DNA of 64,000 nt from Geosiphon pyriformis (Eukaryota > Glomeromycota > Glomeromycetes > Archaeosporales > Geosiphonaceae): assembly GCA_016748015.1 (NCBI GenBank), contig JAAOMT010000710.1, positions 1 to 64,000 of the forward strand, written 5' to 3'. Of the stretch, positions 11,501-22,654 are shown piece after piece; the stretch's first letter is position 1; each line of letters opens with the position of its first letter. The translations under genes and the position numbers were made by a program. The notes beneath the pieces are model-generated. The model saw nothing but the letters and a program-made list of their open reading frames with translations, was not told the origin of the DNA and did not search any database.

Positions 11501-13215
11501 TTGATCCAATGAATTGTTTTTTGGCTGGTGCAACACATGTCTTTGTTTTGTGCAACTTGTCTTTGAGTGGTGATCTGCCTAATGTTTTTTGGGCTGGAAA
11601 TAAAATTGCAGTTCTGGATGTATTAGGCTTAGATTACTATTTAGATGTGGTGAAATCACTTAAAAAATATGGTATTGTATTTGTAAACCAGCTTCTGAAC
11701 CATTACAGCACATGTTTTACATGAAATATTTTTCACAGATGGAAAAAACTGGACTCTAAAGGCCCAGTTCCTGTCTGGTTTAATTTTTTGGTCAAGTTTG
11801 TTGGTAAAAGTGGTTTTTTATATAGTAAATGTTTGGCTTTTTAGTCTGTTCTTGCTGGTCTTTCTTGTGATTTTGGCTATATTTGCAAACATTTGCTGGA
11901 TCCTGGGCTAGATTCTGTAAATGTCTACACAGATGGCTCTGTCAAAGATTTGGGATCAGTTGGTGCTTGTAGAGGTGCTGTTGTCTATTTCCCAGATGTA
12001 AACACTAGTGTTGGAATTAGGGTAGATAAATTGCTTTTCTTGACTTTGATAGAGCTACAGATTATTGCTTTTGCTTTGAAATGTGTACCTATTTCTAAGT
12101 TAGTTATCTTGTTTATGAACAGTCAAGCTTTATTGGGTATGTGCTGCTCTTATGATAGTGTGTCTGGTTCTGATTTTTGTAATAAATATTGGATCAAAAA
12201 AGAATATATTTGTCAAATCATTTTAAGAAAAAATTTGTCAATTACTTGAAAAAAGGTCAAGGGCCATTTTGGCAATATTAAAAATAAATGTGCCAATTTC
12301 TATGCTGATGCTGTAATTGATTCCAAATCCTTTTTGCCTTTTGTGATTCTATGTTATTTTCTTAATGTTAAAGGCAGACTCATTTCTGAGAATGCTTGTT
12401 ACTTTGCTAGAACTTTATTTAATGCAGTTAATTTTGTTGAGTGGGAAGCTAGATATATTGGTGGTATCATAAATATAAGCTTTAGTGGTAATTTTGATAT
12501 GTTTAAAGCCTTTAGTGTTTGGCATTCAGATGGCAAGATGCAATTTAACTATATCCGTTCAGCATTGGCAATGCCTTGGTCATATTTTATAAAGGCACTG
12601 CACCATCATTTGTCAATAGCTATAAGAAAAAAGAAGTATAATTTGAGATATCCAAGTGTTGCTTGCATTAGATGTGAATTGGTAGAAAACTCTAATTACA
12701 TATTCTCTTGTAATTATGACTGCAATGTTAAGAAAAGAATTTTATCAGATGCAGCTCTGAAATGAAAAGTTTTGTTGGATGACTCTGCTAAAAGGAGTGT
12801 GGTCTCTTAGTCTTTGGATAAGACTGTATTATTTATTGATTTGTATATAATGTTAGCTAAAGGATTTGTTTTGAAAAGTTAGGTGGCTGATACAGTACAT
12901 CATTTGGGAACTAATTTTGGAGGTGTTATGATGATTGTTAAGTTGGTCTGTTGTCTTACTAAGAATTACAGATCTTCTATTTGGTTGCTTGTGGCCAAGT
13001 TAAGATCCTACTATGAAAAACACAACTTTTTGCCACATGACAAGTATTTTGTTTTTTTGGTGTCCAGTTTGTTGTCTTTGTGGTCTTCTCAAATGGTTCG
13101 TGATTTTGGAGTTAGGTTAAATGTTTATGTCTGCTTTGGTTTGCATTTTTGTTTGTTCAGATTGAACTTTGGTTTTTTGAATAATGTTTCTATAATAGGT
13201 GTTTTGGATGTGTAA
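8527..13215 (+). pseudogene. LINE ORF2 (endonuclease, RT, RNase H), copy 1
   Basis: 1,563 codons in a single frame with many stops but no frameshift. Visible parts: APE-type endonuclease (ETKL at about 8647; GGDFNEN at 8968-8988), the RT region with AAGLSGI-like start (about 10090), FVDN at the motif C position (10840-10851), RNase H starting YTDGS (about 11927), and the C-terminal Cys motif. The RNase H third acidic residue reads Asn (FMNSQ, about 12115). Stops replace Trp seen in the other copy or expected from the family (for example TGG to TAG at about 10208, TGG to TAA at about 10247). It is one codon longer than the minus-strand copy, which shows how few indels separate them. Confidence 0.85.
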
Positions 13216-13350
13216 TATTGTCTTGACTAATCCAAGTGATTAATCATGTGTAAAAAAAACATGAGCCACACTTAATTTAGAATCTGTTTTGATTTTATGT
13301 ACTTAGATAGTGATTGGACTGTACTTATAAAACTTTTAATAAAAAAAAAT
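13216..13350 (+). repeat. LINE 3' UTR and A-rich tail, copy 1
   Basis: About 135 bases after the ORF2 stop, matching the 3' UTRs at 33493-33640, 63860-64000 and (minus) 54290-54427. Shared landmarks are tttagtttag/gagc, a gtacttaga-tagtgattgg block and a terminal run of a's after cttttaataa. It is probably the region recognised by the LINE reverse transcriptase during target-primed reverse transcription. Confidence 0.7.
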
Positions 13351-13876
13351 TTATGATTTTTTTTAAATATATTTTTTATTATTAAATCTATTATAAAAAT
13401 TAAAATCAAATTAAAATACTTTTTAAAATAAAAAAATTATTATCAAAAAAACATTAAATATGTTATAAGTCAAAAAAGCTTTTTCTAAGCAATATTAATA
13501 AAAATAATTCATTTAGTTTTAATTAAAACTTTTTTTTGCTTATATAACTTGAAAATTATAAATACTTAATTCACAGATTAGATATTACCTGGTTCAAATG
13601 ATCAACAAATAATAATCAAATTTAGTAATTATACTTATTATAATTTTTTTTTTCATTTTTAAATGTTCTGTCTTTTTTAACATTTGTCATAATATGACTC
13701 AAAGTCAATAATACACTGTAAACTTCTTTGACAAAAGTTTTATTATTTCTGAAACACATTATAGTTTGTTTATTCGAAATTGGTGGATTCAGAAATAATT
13801 TGAAAATAAGATTTTTACTATACCTTACTAACTATATATACATGTTGGTTTTAAACTAAACAAATAACAGTTTATA
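13351..13876. other. AT-rich spacer before the interrupted repeat gene
   Basis: No gene supported. The distal part (13560-13876) may be the 5' flank of the interrupted gene at 13877, because its composition is less extreme, but no promoter element is clear. Confidence 0.35.
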
Positions 13877-15222
13877 ATGACAATAGTAAAACAAACTAAT
13901 TGTCAAAAATCTGGCTTTATTTATACTAGTGGTTTAGAATCTAGTAATATTGAAAACTCACTTTCAACTGCAATTAATACTTTGTATCAAAGTATATTTG
14001 GTATTAAGACAGAATACTCAAATCTTTTAATCCTTGATTTTAATAATAAAGCTTTTGTTCAGAAATTAACAAAAAACATTTCATTTGTATCATTGTTTCT
14101 AAAAGTTGACAAACATACAATTATTATTAATTCAATTAGATGTTTATTTTTCAAAAATTACTATGATGCAGAAACAGGATATATCTTAACAATAATGACA
14201 AAGATAAGTAAACAATAATAACTTATTATACAAAAAATTAACAAATCTACTTGTCATTTACATATATATCAAGATGAAACATATATTAGATTAATTAAAG
14301 GCAAAACATTCAACAACATTTGGAAAAAATTAGGAATTCTTACTAAATATAATGGAGAAACCCTTTTTGGTATCAAATATCCTGATACATAATCCTTATT
14401 CCAATCAATGAATTATAAAAAATTATTTGTATGTACACTAAATAAATGAAGTAATAAAAACATACTGAAATGTGTTTTTGATGAACAGATCAAATCAAGA
14501 AAAATCCCTATACAAATATTAGATTGAATAGCTTTATTTTGTAAATAGTATAATCAAAAGAGCAATATTGTTTAATTCTTAAAAATATTGAAAAAAATTT
14601 ATCTGCTAGATTGTACTATATTAAAAAAAAATTATCTGCTTGATGAGCTATGTTTCAAAATTGTAGATGTTATGAAATTACTGTATATAGTAAAAAAATA
14701 GCAAACATAGAATTTTAGATTAAATCAAACACACCTAATTATAATAAAAATATTTTAGAAGCATTATATAATACTGGTTTTTTATATGTAACACCATCTG
14801 AACCAATAATCATTAACAATTCAAAAGAAGTAATTACTTTTTAAGAAAATTTTAGATTAATTTACAAATTTAATATTGATAGAATGTATAATAAGATTAG
14901 AATTTTGTCTATTATTGTAAAAAAATTTTCTTATTTAGTATTAAAACAATAGCTTAAAGTAAGAAATTAAGATCTTTATAATATGTTATATTCTAATACT
15001 TACTATAAAATTAGATCAGATCAGATACAATAAATGCTGCAAGAAAACATGCAAAATTATATGGTCTTGAATTATTTTTTTTTGAGAAACCAAAGTGTAC
15101 TTGCCAAAAGATGTCCAAAATCAAAGAATTACAATTCATTGAATTTTTTTTAGACAAAAATAATGTCACTATAAGTTCTTACAAAGTAGACTCAAAATCA
15201 AATTTACTTATCTTGTATATGA
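13877..15222 (+). pseudogene. Glomeromycotina repeat-encoded protein, N-terminal part
   Basis: An open 113-codon segment (13877-14218) begins the gene. Decayed blocks follow in changing frames, recognisable from a multi-copy family I associate with arbuscular mycorrhizal fungi: IYQDETYIRLIKG (about 14264), KKLGILTKYNGETLFGIKYP (about 14325), and TISSYKVDSKSNLL near 15180-15210. The reading stops at 15222, where LTR element A was inserted, and resumes at 25253. The 4-base duplication ATGA (15219-15222 and 25249-25252) and the join of LILYM to KDQKK show the two halves were one gene. The function is unknown; the C-terminal half suggests a DDE-type transposase. Confidence 0.6.
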
Positions 15223-16068
15223 TATTATGAGTAATTATTTGGGGTGTTGAATCAAATAACAAACCTGTAACTTGGTGCTAAAAGTTATTTGTGTTGATGT
15301 AATTAATCTGAAGGTTTTGTATCTGAAGGTTTTAGGTTGAGTTCTTTGTATAATAGACAGAGATTCAATAGTTGTTTTATCCATAGCTTCCCAGAATCAC
15401 AATTCTGTTAATTCTTCTCTCGGCATGATGGCCAGCAATCCTCTGGTAAGTATTTTGTATCTTCTGTATGTGTTCTACCCTCTTGCAGGAGTCTTTTACC
15501 AGACAATCCTTAATGTCAGTAATCTAGCACTTTATTCAACCAATTAGTACACAACAATAAAATCAAAATAAAATAAAGAAAAAAAATAAAAGAAAATCAT
15601 AAATAAGCCAAGACAATTTTGCAAGTCAGTATCTTATCAATAGCCATGATCAAGAGCTATTGTTCCAGTGTGTTTAAGTATCAATTACTATTAACATGGA
15701 GTGTTGATAGTGGAATTAGGTTTGAGATACCAAATAATTATTTATTGTATTTGGAAGATTGTCTAAATGAAATCTAAACTTAGAAGTCTGTCTTTTTCAG
15801 CTTTTAATACTACTGCTATATATACATAATTGAGATTTCTCAATTTTTCAATTCTTCACAACAGAAATCCTGGAATTCCTGGAATCCTGCAATTCCTTTG
15901 AGAGGAATCCTGGAATTCTGGAATCCTGCAATTTCTCGTGAGAATCCTGTAATTCCTGAAATTCTGCAATTCTTGAAAAGAATCCTGGAATTCCACATTT
16001 TACTATGTCTACTTTTGATTGGCTAATAACTATGCTAATATATATTCCCTATATTTCTATGAGTAACA
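15223..16068 (-). repeat. Element A 3' LTR (846 bp)
   Basis: Pairs with 24513-25248. It is about 110 bp longer because a repeat array with GGAATTCC-type palindromes (15863-15996) is expanded here, while the partner LTR keeps one unit. A TATATATA box lies at about 15815-15825. On the element's strand the array therefore sits in U3 directly upstream of the TATA box. Confidence 0.88.
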
Positions 16069-16740
16069 TTATTCCCTTCTTTTAATATTGAGCTCCGTTG
16101 AAATCTAACTCTGTTAATTCTTTTTTTTGAAGTATTTCCTGAATTTCATTTTCGAAAATTACTTGTGTTATTTAAGTCTGTAATTCTTCAAATTGAGTGT
16201 TGATGATCTTTCCTAATTGATTACTGATAACCATGTCTATTGCTTTGTTGAGTAAGATTTCTGATCAATCCTGAAATGCTGTGTGTATTCAGTATATGGC
16301 TTGGGTCTGTGTGGATAAGTTGTTTTTTCCCACAAAATGTTCTAATTGTTGTAATATTCTGGTGTCGAATAATCACTTTGTTTTATCCGTATATAGATTC
16401 TGGATATTCACATGTTGTCCCAAGTAAAAATAACAATAGTTTCTTGGAAATTGTTGTATCCACCAATTCCAAGTTTCTTTAGTCAACTTTTGGTATAGTG
16501 ATTCTTTTGTCGACTCTTTTATTGCTAATTTTACTTTCACCATGATTTTGTCAATGGTATTTTCTGTTTTCTTCTGTGTTTTATGTGATGATGTCTTTCT
16601 AGTGTCTTGATATCAGATGGTTTGTTAATTAATTGTAATTTCCATCTCTTGGTGTTGAATCAATTGAAAGAGTTGTTGTGCTAGTGAGTGGATGTTGTCT
16701 GTAATTTCTATTTTTCTAATATTTCTTGTTGCATCTATCA
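16049..16740 (-). pseudogene. Element A accessory ORF after integrase
   Basis: Between integrase and the 3' LTR lies a broken ORF rich in Lys, Gln, Asn and Thr. Its C-terminus reads ELTELDFNGAQY, then a stop (TAA, likely from CAA), then KKGIMLLIEI and a stop at 16049-16051. The last codons pass through the polypurine tract and into the LTR, as in element B, where the end reads KEEIMLPVEF. No signal peptide or membrane segment is visible, so it does not look like an envelope gene. Confidence 0.45.
16069..16084 (-). other. Element A polypurine tract
   Basis: On the minus strand AAAAGAAGGGAATAA stands immediately before the 3' LTR start TGTTAC, the expected place for the primer of second-strand synthesis. 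It is also the reading frame of the accessory ORF. Confidence 0.7.
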
Positions 16741-16744
16741 TGTC

Positions 16745-18138
16745 TTTATATATTCTTTTAATGAATTAATTAACATGTTGTTGTCAATAATGATAATTGG
16801 TTCCAGATCTCATGGAATCTCCTCTAGTTGGACTAGTATCTTCTGTACTCCTAATTGTGGAATATTACTGGTGGATGGTGGTGTGATGTTGTGGTATGAT
16901 TTCAGTCAATCTCTATGTGCTGCTTTGGTTAAAATTTTGTTATCTAGTCTTAATTTGTAAGCTCCATTTCCTAGAATTTCTTCTATGTGAAATGGTCCAT
17001 CCCATTTGGGGTCGAATTTTCTACTTCATTGTTTTTCCGCTTTAATATGATGTAAAAGTACTTTGTCTCTAATCTTGAATTCAATTGGTTTGTCTGGTAG
17101 TTGATTATCATGTCTTTCTTTTTGTTTTTCTTGTGACTTTTGTATGTTATTAGCTGCTCTTCTTTGTTTGTTTTCCAATGTTTTCATTAAGTCATATGTT
17201 CTTCTTAACAATGTCTCTTGGAAATTCTCTTTTATTATTGGTTTAATTAGATATGTGTTAACCTTTATCTCAACTGGTAATGTTGCTGTTCTATCATATA
17301 TCAATTCAAATAGTGTTGCTTGTGCAGTGTCTTGCTTCATTGTCTGATAAGCAAATAATACTGATGCTATGAACAAATCCTATTCATCCTGGTTTTTTTG
17401 GCTGAGTTTTGCTATTGCTTCACACAATGTTCTATTAACTAATCTATTGGTTTGTGGATAGTATAGTAATGATAGTGGTCTCTTAATTCCAAATTTTTGG
17501 CTTAGTTCTGCTAATGTTATATTCACAAAATGGGTTCCTTGGTCTGATAATAGTTCTTTTGGACATCTATGTTGACAAATCAGATCTTGATGGACGAATT
17601 TGACAATGGATTCTGCATCTGCTCTTTGAATTGCTTTGGCTTCTGGCTATTTAGTAAGATAGTCCATGGCTACTGCAATATATCTGTTGCCTCTGCTGGT
17701 AATTGTCAATGGTCTGACTAAATCAATTCCAATGCAGTCAAATGGTTGTCCCACTTTGATTGGTCTCAATGGTTCACTGGGTCTTGTTCCTCCTCTTTTT
17801 TAACAAGTATTACAATTTTGCATATATTGAATGATGTCTGAATACATTGATGACCAATAGTAGCTCTTTTTGGTTCTTTCTATGGTTGCTTCTTTATGAA
17901 AATGTCCTGCAGCTGAATCTGAGTGCATGTTGAACAGTATTGTTTCTTTTTCTAGTTCTGTAATTACTCTAATTGGTTGATCTGAATCTTTTCTATTTTT
18001 CCAATAAAGTATATTTTGGTGAGTGATAAAATATTTGGATTGTTGTTTAATTCTCTTTTGTTCTGGTTGAGATAATTTCTCCTTGAACTGTTGAGTATCT
18101 ATATAATGTTGAAGTTGTTGATATTTTTGTGTGTTCAT
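16745..18138 (-). pseudogene. Element A integrase
   Basis: The HHCC zinc domain is visible (MHSDSAAGHFH ... NCNTC, 17800-17950), followed by GIDLVRPL (first catalytic Asp) and SDQGTHF (second Asp). The third acidic residue is missing: the text reads PQTNRLVNRTLCE, while element B has LVEHFNRTLCE. An in-frame 9-base deletion near 17431-17444 has removed the catalytic Glu. The C-terminal GPF-type module follows (WDGPFHI, then GNGAYKLR, about 16950-17010). The zinc domain is in a different frame from the upstream RNase H, so at least one indel separates them. Confidence 0.8.
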
Positions 18139-18214
18139 TTTTTGTTATATTTTCGTGAGTATTGTTTTGGTTTTGTTATATTTTTGGGTTGAAATGTTTT
18201 TAGATTTGTCTTAT

Positions 18215-19385
18215 TCATGACAAACCATCAGCATTTCCATTGTCTTTTCCCTTTTTATAATGTATGATATAAGTATATGACAAAAGTGCCATTTTCCATC
18301 TTGACTGTCTGTCATCTCCAAATTCTTGTTTCTGGAGTGATGTCAGTCCTTTGTGATTTGTATACACCTTAAACTTCTGGCTTAAGTATTTTTTCCATTT
18401 TATGACTGCCCAATAGATTGCTAGATGTTCTAATTCTGGTGTTCCATAATTCTTTTCAGCTAGAATCAAACCTCAGCTGGCATATGCAATTGGATGTTCT
18501 CTTCTATCCAATCCTCTCTGAGATAGTACTGCTCCCAATGCTTGACCTGATGCATTAGTGGTGATAATAAATGGTTTACTATGATCTGAATAGATCAATA
18601 CTGGAGCTTGAATAAGCTTTCTTAAGATATTAAATGCTTTTTGCTGGGTTTCAGTCCATTCATACTTTGTATTTTTGGTTTGAAGATTATTGAGTGGTTG
18701 TACTATCTTTGAAAAGTTCTTTATGAAGTGTTTATAATAGCTTGCAAATCCCAAGAATAATTTCAGCTCGGTTACATTGGTTGGTATTGGAAAGTTCTTT
18801 ACTATCTCTATTTTTTCCGGATCTGTTTTTATGCCATCTTTGCTAACTATGTGTTCCAAGAATTTTAGTTCTGTTTTGCCAAAACACTTTTTTGCATTTA
18901 ATTTTAATTCTGCTCATTATAGTCTTTTGAACACTTGTTGGAAATAACATAGATGATTATTGAATGTTTTTGAGAACACATTAATGTCATTTAAGTATAT
19001 AACTACTGATTTCCACAATAAACTGGTATACACAATTTCCATTAGCCATTGGAATGTAGCTAGAGCATTGGTTAAGCCGAATGGCATAACTTCAAACTCA
19101 AAGTTTCCCTCTCTTGTGGTGAATGCCGTTTTTTCTTTGTCAGCTGGATTTATGACTATTTGCCAGTACCCACTATCTAAATCTAATGTTGAGAACCATT
19201 TGTTTCCATTAAAAGTGTCAAATAGTTCTTGTATCCATGAAGTTGGATAGCTGTTTCCACAAATTACACCATTGAGTTTCCTGTAGTCTACACAAAATTG
19301 GATTTTTCCATTCTTTTTACAGACAAGTACTACTGGTAACAACCATGGGCTCATTGATGGCTGAATTAACCCATTGTTAAGCATT
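18215..19385 (-). pseudogene. Element A reverse transcriptase and RNase H
   Basis: RT landmarks in order: LLPVVLVCKKNGKIQFCVDYRKLN, STLDLDSGYWQI (motif A), EVMPFGLTNALATFQ, and YLND at motif C. The active site should be YLDD or YVDD; the first Asp is Asn (AAT at 18989-18991), so polymerase activity is lost. RNase H follows in the same frame, interrupted by a stop near 18470: EWTETQQKAF, then VLSQRGLDRREHPIAYAS, ELEHLAIYWAV and YTNHKGL, where the usual TDH Asp is Asn. Confidence 0.85.
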
Positions 19386-19633
19386 TAGTTGATCTCTTGA
19401 TGAATGATTTCATGGCTGGCTGGTGGTATCCTATATGCTTGCTGTTTGATTGGCATTGTATCTCCAGTTTTGATCTAATGCTGAATAATATTAGTTCTGC
19501 CAAATTTGTTTTCATTGGTGAAGATGTCATTGAAATTATTGAGTAACATCTTTAGTTGCATCTGTTAAAGTGAGTCTAGATTTTCCATGTTTATCTGTTC
19601 TAATTGTTCTGACTGTAATAGATAACATTTGTT

Positions 19634-20419
19634 TCATCCATAGATGGTTTGTGATGTAATGTCCACATATTTACAAAGCTGTGGAAAATCTGGAATGCTG
19701 CTTGGTGCTTGATCTTCAATTTCCATGGTTAAATATCTGAGAGTAGTTTTTTTTGGTATTTCTACAACATTTCCAGTGTTGTTGTAGATGGGAATTTTGA
19801 TATGATTATGATTCTTGGCTGGTATGTGTAGATTGATAAGTCCAATTTCTCTTGATTCACAAAGGGTTGCTTCTGCTTCAAGAATCTGTTCTTGCTTCTT
19901 CTCTCTTTTTTCTATTGCTAACATGTATTGGCTATATGGTAGAATGGAAATTGTTTGACTGGTTGAAATAATTTTTTCTTGGCCAATAATTTTTTCTTCC
20001 ACTATATTAACTGATACATCTATTCTACCTGTAGATCCAAATTCCTGTATTCCTTTTGCTGTTATCCCTAATTCTTCTTTGTTTCTCACTGACACTAATT
20101 GAGCTACTTTAACCAGAGGCAGAAATATTGCCTGTGCTATTTTTTTATTTGGCTCTATAATATAGGTCTTTTTTGAGTTATTTTGTAGCATGGCAATGAT
20201 ATTTCCTACATATTTTGTGTCAATTATTCCTCCTTTTATATTTATCCTTCTTTTCACTAGACTACTCCTAGATGCTAATTGAATCATTGTTGTTGCCGGA
20301 ATTTTCAGTGCTATTTTCAAATCAATGCAGGTGTGTGGATGTGGTTCCAATTGGATGGCCTCTTTTCCTGGATACCTTAAATCAAACCTGGCATTAGTAT
20401 CATGCATGTGTTCTGGCAT
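19634..20419 (-). pseudogene. Element A dUTPase domain
   Basis: The five trimeric dUTPase motifs appear in order: FDLRYPGKE (motif 1), ASRSSL (motif 2), GGIIDTKYVGN (motif 3), KKIAQAIFLPL (motif 4) and QEFGSTGR (motif 5). The enzyme hydrolyses dUTP to dUMP and so limits uracil in the cDNA. The ORF of 261 codons continues about 120 residues past motif 5 with a beta-rich region ending VDITSQTIYG that element B seems to share only partly. It lies between protease and RT, in the same frame as gag and RT. This segment is open, but its Met start is only the first after a stop. Confidence 0.82.
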
Positions 20420-20443
20420 AATATCTTCATTATTATTGCTAAA

Positions 20444-21298
20444 TCATTTAAGTTCCAGTTCCTTGATGAGGTCAGGAAGTGCAATATATTGTTCATAGTC
20501 TGGATTAGAGTTTAAATCTGAATTGGAATTGTTGTCATTGTTATTGCCATATTGAATAGAGCTGGAACCAGTGTTTTCATCGTCATCATTATTGGAGTTT
20601 GAATCAGGATTAAAAATCAATTCCAATTCTGATGCACAGCTGCTGATTGGTTCTTCTTTTTCTGGGATTGTGTAGATTATGTGTGGTGGTAGATTGTAAA
20701 TGAGGTCACACTCATTACAATATTGGAAGTTACATGGAATCAAACAGTGGTCACATAGTCGAGTGTTTATTTCTTCCAACCATTGCTCTTGTTCTTCTCG
20801 AGTAGGTGCCAACCATTGATAATGCTTGTAGAATTCTTCTGGATTGTTCTCAATGTTGCCAAATATATCAAACGTTAGGACGTATTCAGATTCAAGCAGA
20901 GATAGGGGGTTGTTTTTGATTTCTAGTAGTTCACTGGTTGTCACACCTTCTGCCTTTGCATTCATCATTCTCCAGAGTTTATGTTTGTTGTGTGAATATC
21001 TTTCCAATCATCATAATGTTTGTTTCCAGGCATCATCAATTGGTGTTCTCTTGCATACCCAATCATTGATTAGTATCATATACTGGCAGGTTTCATCACA
21101 TGTTCCTCCTCTCCCAGGAATGTTATTCCACATTCCTTCGTTGAGAAGAGTTTCCCCACATGCTAAACATAGTGTATTATCCCATTTTCCTACTCGTTTT
21201 GGTCTTTCAAAGTGTTCGACAAGGTATGCATGACAATAGAACTTAGTTGCCATCTGGTATTCTTTGTTATCGCCACAGCAGACACTCATTAATGACAA
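20444..21298 (-). pseudogene. Element A Cys-rich zinc-binding module
   Basis: Two open pieces in the polyprotein frame. The first (21011-21298) has Cys pairs: CCGD, FYCHAYL, CLACGE and CDETCQY. The second (20444-21007) has CDHCLIPCNFQYCNEC, a ribbon-like set, then an acidic Asn/Asp/Ser-rich tail leading into the dUTPase. Element B holds the same pattern (YFCKACY, CFTCGN, CDQTCQY), so this is a conserved part of the lineage. I know no function for it. RNA, DNA or chromatin binding is inference from the Cys pattern. Confidence 0.6.
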
Positions 21299-21544
21299 TT
21301 TTTTGCCTCAATCGATGCATATAAGCTTTGGTCGGCGATAGCTCAATAATTGTGGTGGTATATATGTATAAAGAGTGTAACTGGCAGTTGGTAGTGGCTT
21401 CTCTTCCTTCATTTTTCCTTTCTCTTTTTTTCTCTTATCCCATCCCCAAATTGGTGGTTCTTCTAAGTCATGGTTGGTGTCCTAGACTTGATCTGCATTC
21501 CAGGTAGGTTCTGTTCTCTTTTGTTTTTCTTTGCCATTGTCATT

Positions 21545-22234
21545 TTATGAGAGTATTGGCAGTAGCTCGTTGTGTTTTTCGTCAGTCCATGAGACTTGAT
21601 ACGCTTTCCAGGTAGGTTTTGGTTTTTCTTCTTTGAGGTTAATTAGTGGTGCTGTGGTGTTGGTAGCTTTAAAGTGACCACACGTTGCTGGTACTTGCGT
21701 GTGTTGACTATTCTGGCTGAGTACTAATTCTTGAGTCATCCAATTGAGCACAGTGTTAGTTTTGGATAGCCAGTTATTATCAACTAACACTTGATATTGG
21801 GTGGCTTTTATCACCAGAACTTTAATGGGTACTACGATGCCATTGACTTCAATTAGGAAGTCATCAATTTCACCAATTGGAGTTTTGGTGGCTCTATCTA
21901 CAGTGATAATCCTGGTGCTGGCAGCACAATCAACTTGGTGACCTAATTGATCCATGAGTTGTTGTGTGATGATGCTGTCTGCTGAACCACTGTCAAGAAT
22001 TAATTTGATGAAGTGGCCATCAACCTTGGCATCAATGTACATAGCCATGATTGGTTTCTCTTCAAATGCTGCTCCACTGAATAATGGCGTATCTGATGAT
22101 TTCTCAAGTTTGAATAGGAAGATGGCATCCAAAAATTCATTTTTGGTGATTGTAGCAGGTGGAATATTATTGGTAGGTGGTTGTTGTTGTTTGATTCTCT
22201 GATTGCTGGAGGTGGTATCTTCTGGAGTCATCAA
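21545..22234 (-). pseudogene. Element A aspartic protease
   Basis: The retropepsin active site is DSGS (LILDSGSADSIIT, about 21970-22000), with the flap-side Ile/Val-rich segments RIITVDRATKTPIG and FLIEVNGIVVPIKVLVI after it, ending near the GY-like LVDNNWL motif. Retropepsins dimerise and cut the gag-pol polyprotein. The piece is open for 229 codons in the gag-pol frame. A Lys/Trp-rich linker follows (KPTWKAYQVSW). Confidence 0.82.
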
Positions 22235-22654
22235 AAAACTTAAATAGTGTTGAGAATTCGGGTTTTAGGTGGGATCGGTGCCCAAATTCTACTAACAAGA
22301 TCTTGATTGTTGGTGAGAAGAGCTGGAAATTGGTTGATGTACAACCATCACCGATCTCCAGTTTTGGATGATTCTCAATCTTGGGTTTCTTGATGTCATT
22401 TGAATTGGATTTGCTGGTGGTGTTTGAATGGTGGGTGTTTGATAGATTGCTGGTGGCTGTGGTTGATATATTATTTATGGCTGCACCTGATAAATTGCTT
22501 GTGGCAGTGGTTGATAAACTGGAGTTTAATAAACTGGCAGTTGATAAATTGGTTGGTACATCATAGGCAGATAAGTGGGTTGGTATTGGTCTTAATTCAG
22601 GTGATGGTTCAGAGTTTGAAACTGGCAATCGGGGTTTCTATATTAATTTCCTGG

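Larger units (their letters stand above)
6530..13350 (+). mobile_element. LINE copy 1, full-length, nonsense-riddled
   Basis: A non-LTR retrotransposon with ORF1 (RNA-binding, zinc knuckle), ORF2 (endonuclease, RT, RNase H, Cys/His tail) and a 3' UTR that ends in a short A-rich tail near 13350. The same gene order and near-identical ORF2 length occur in the minus-strand copy at 54290-61150. Both ORFs keep one frame throughout (ORF1 in the frame of 6797, ORF2 in the frame of 8527), but many Trp and Gln codons have become stops. The 5' end is approximate, since it abuts the tail of an older element. No target-site duplication could be identified in the AT-rich flanks. Confidence 0.85.
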
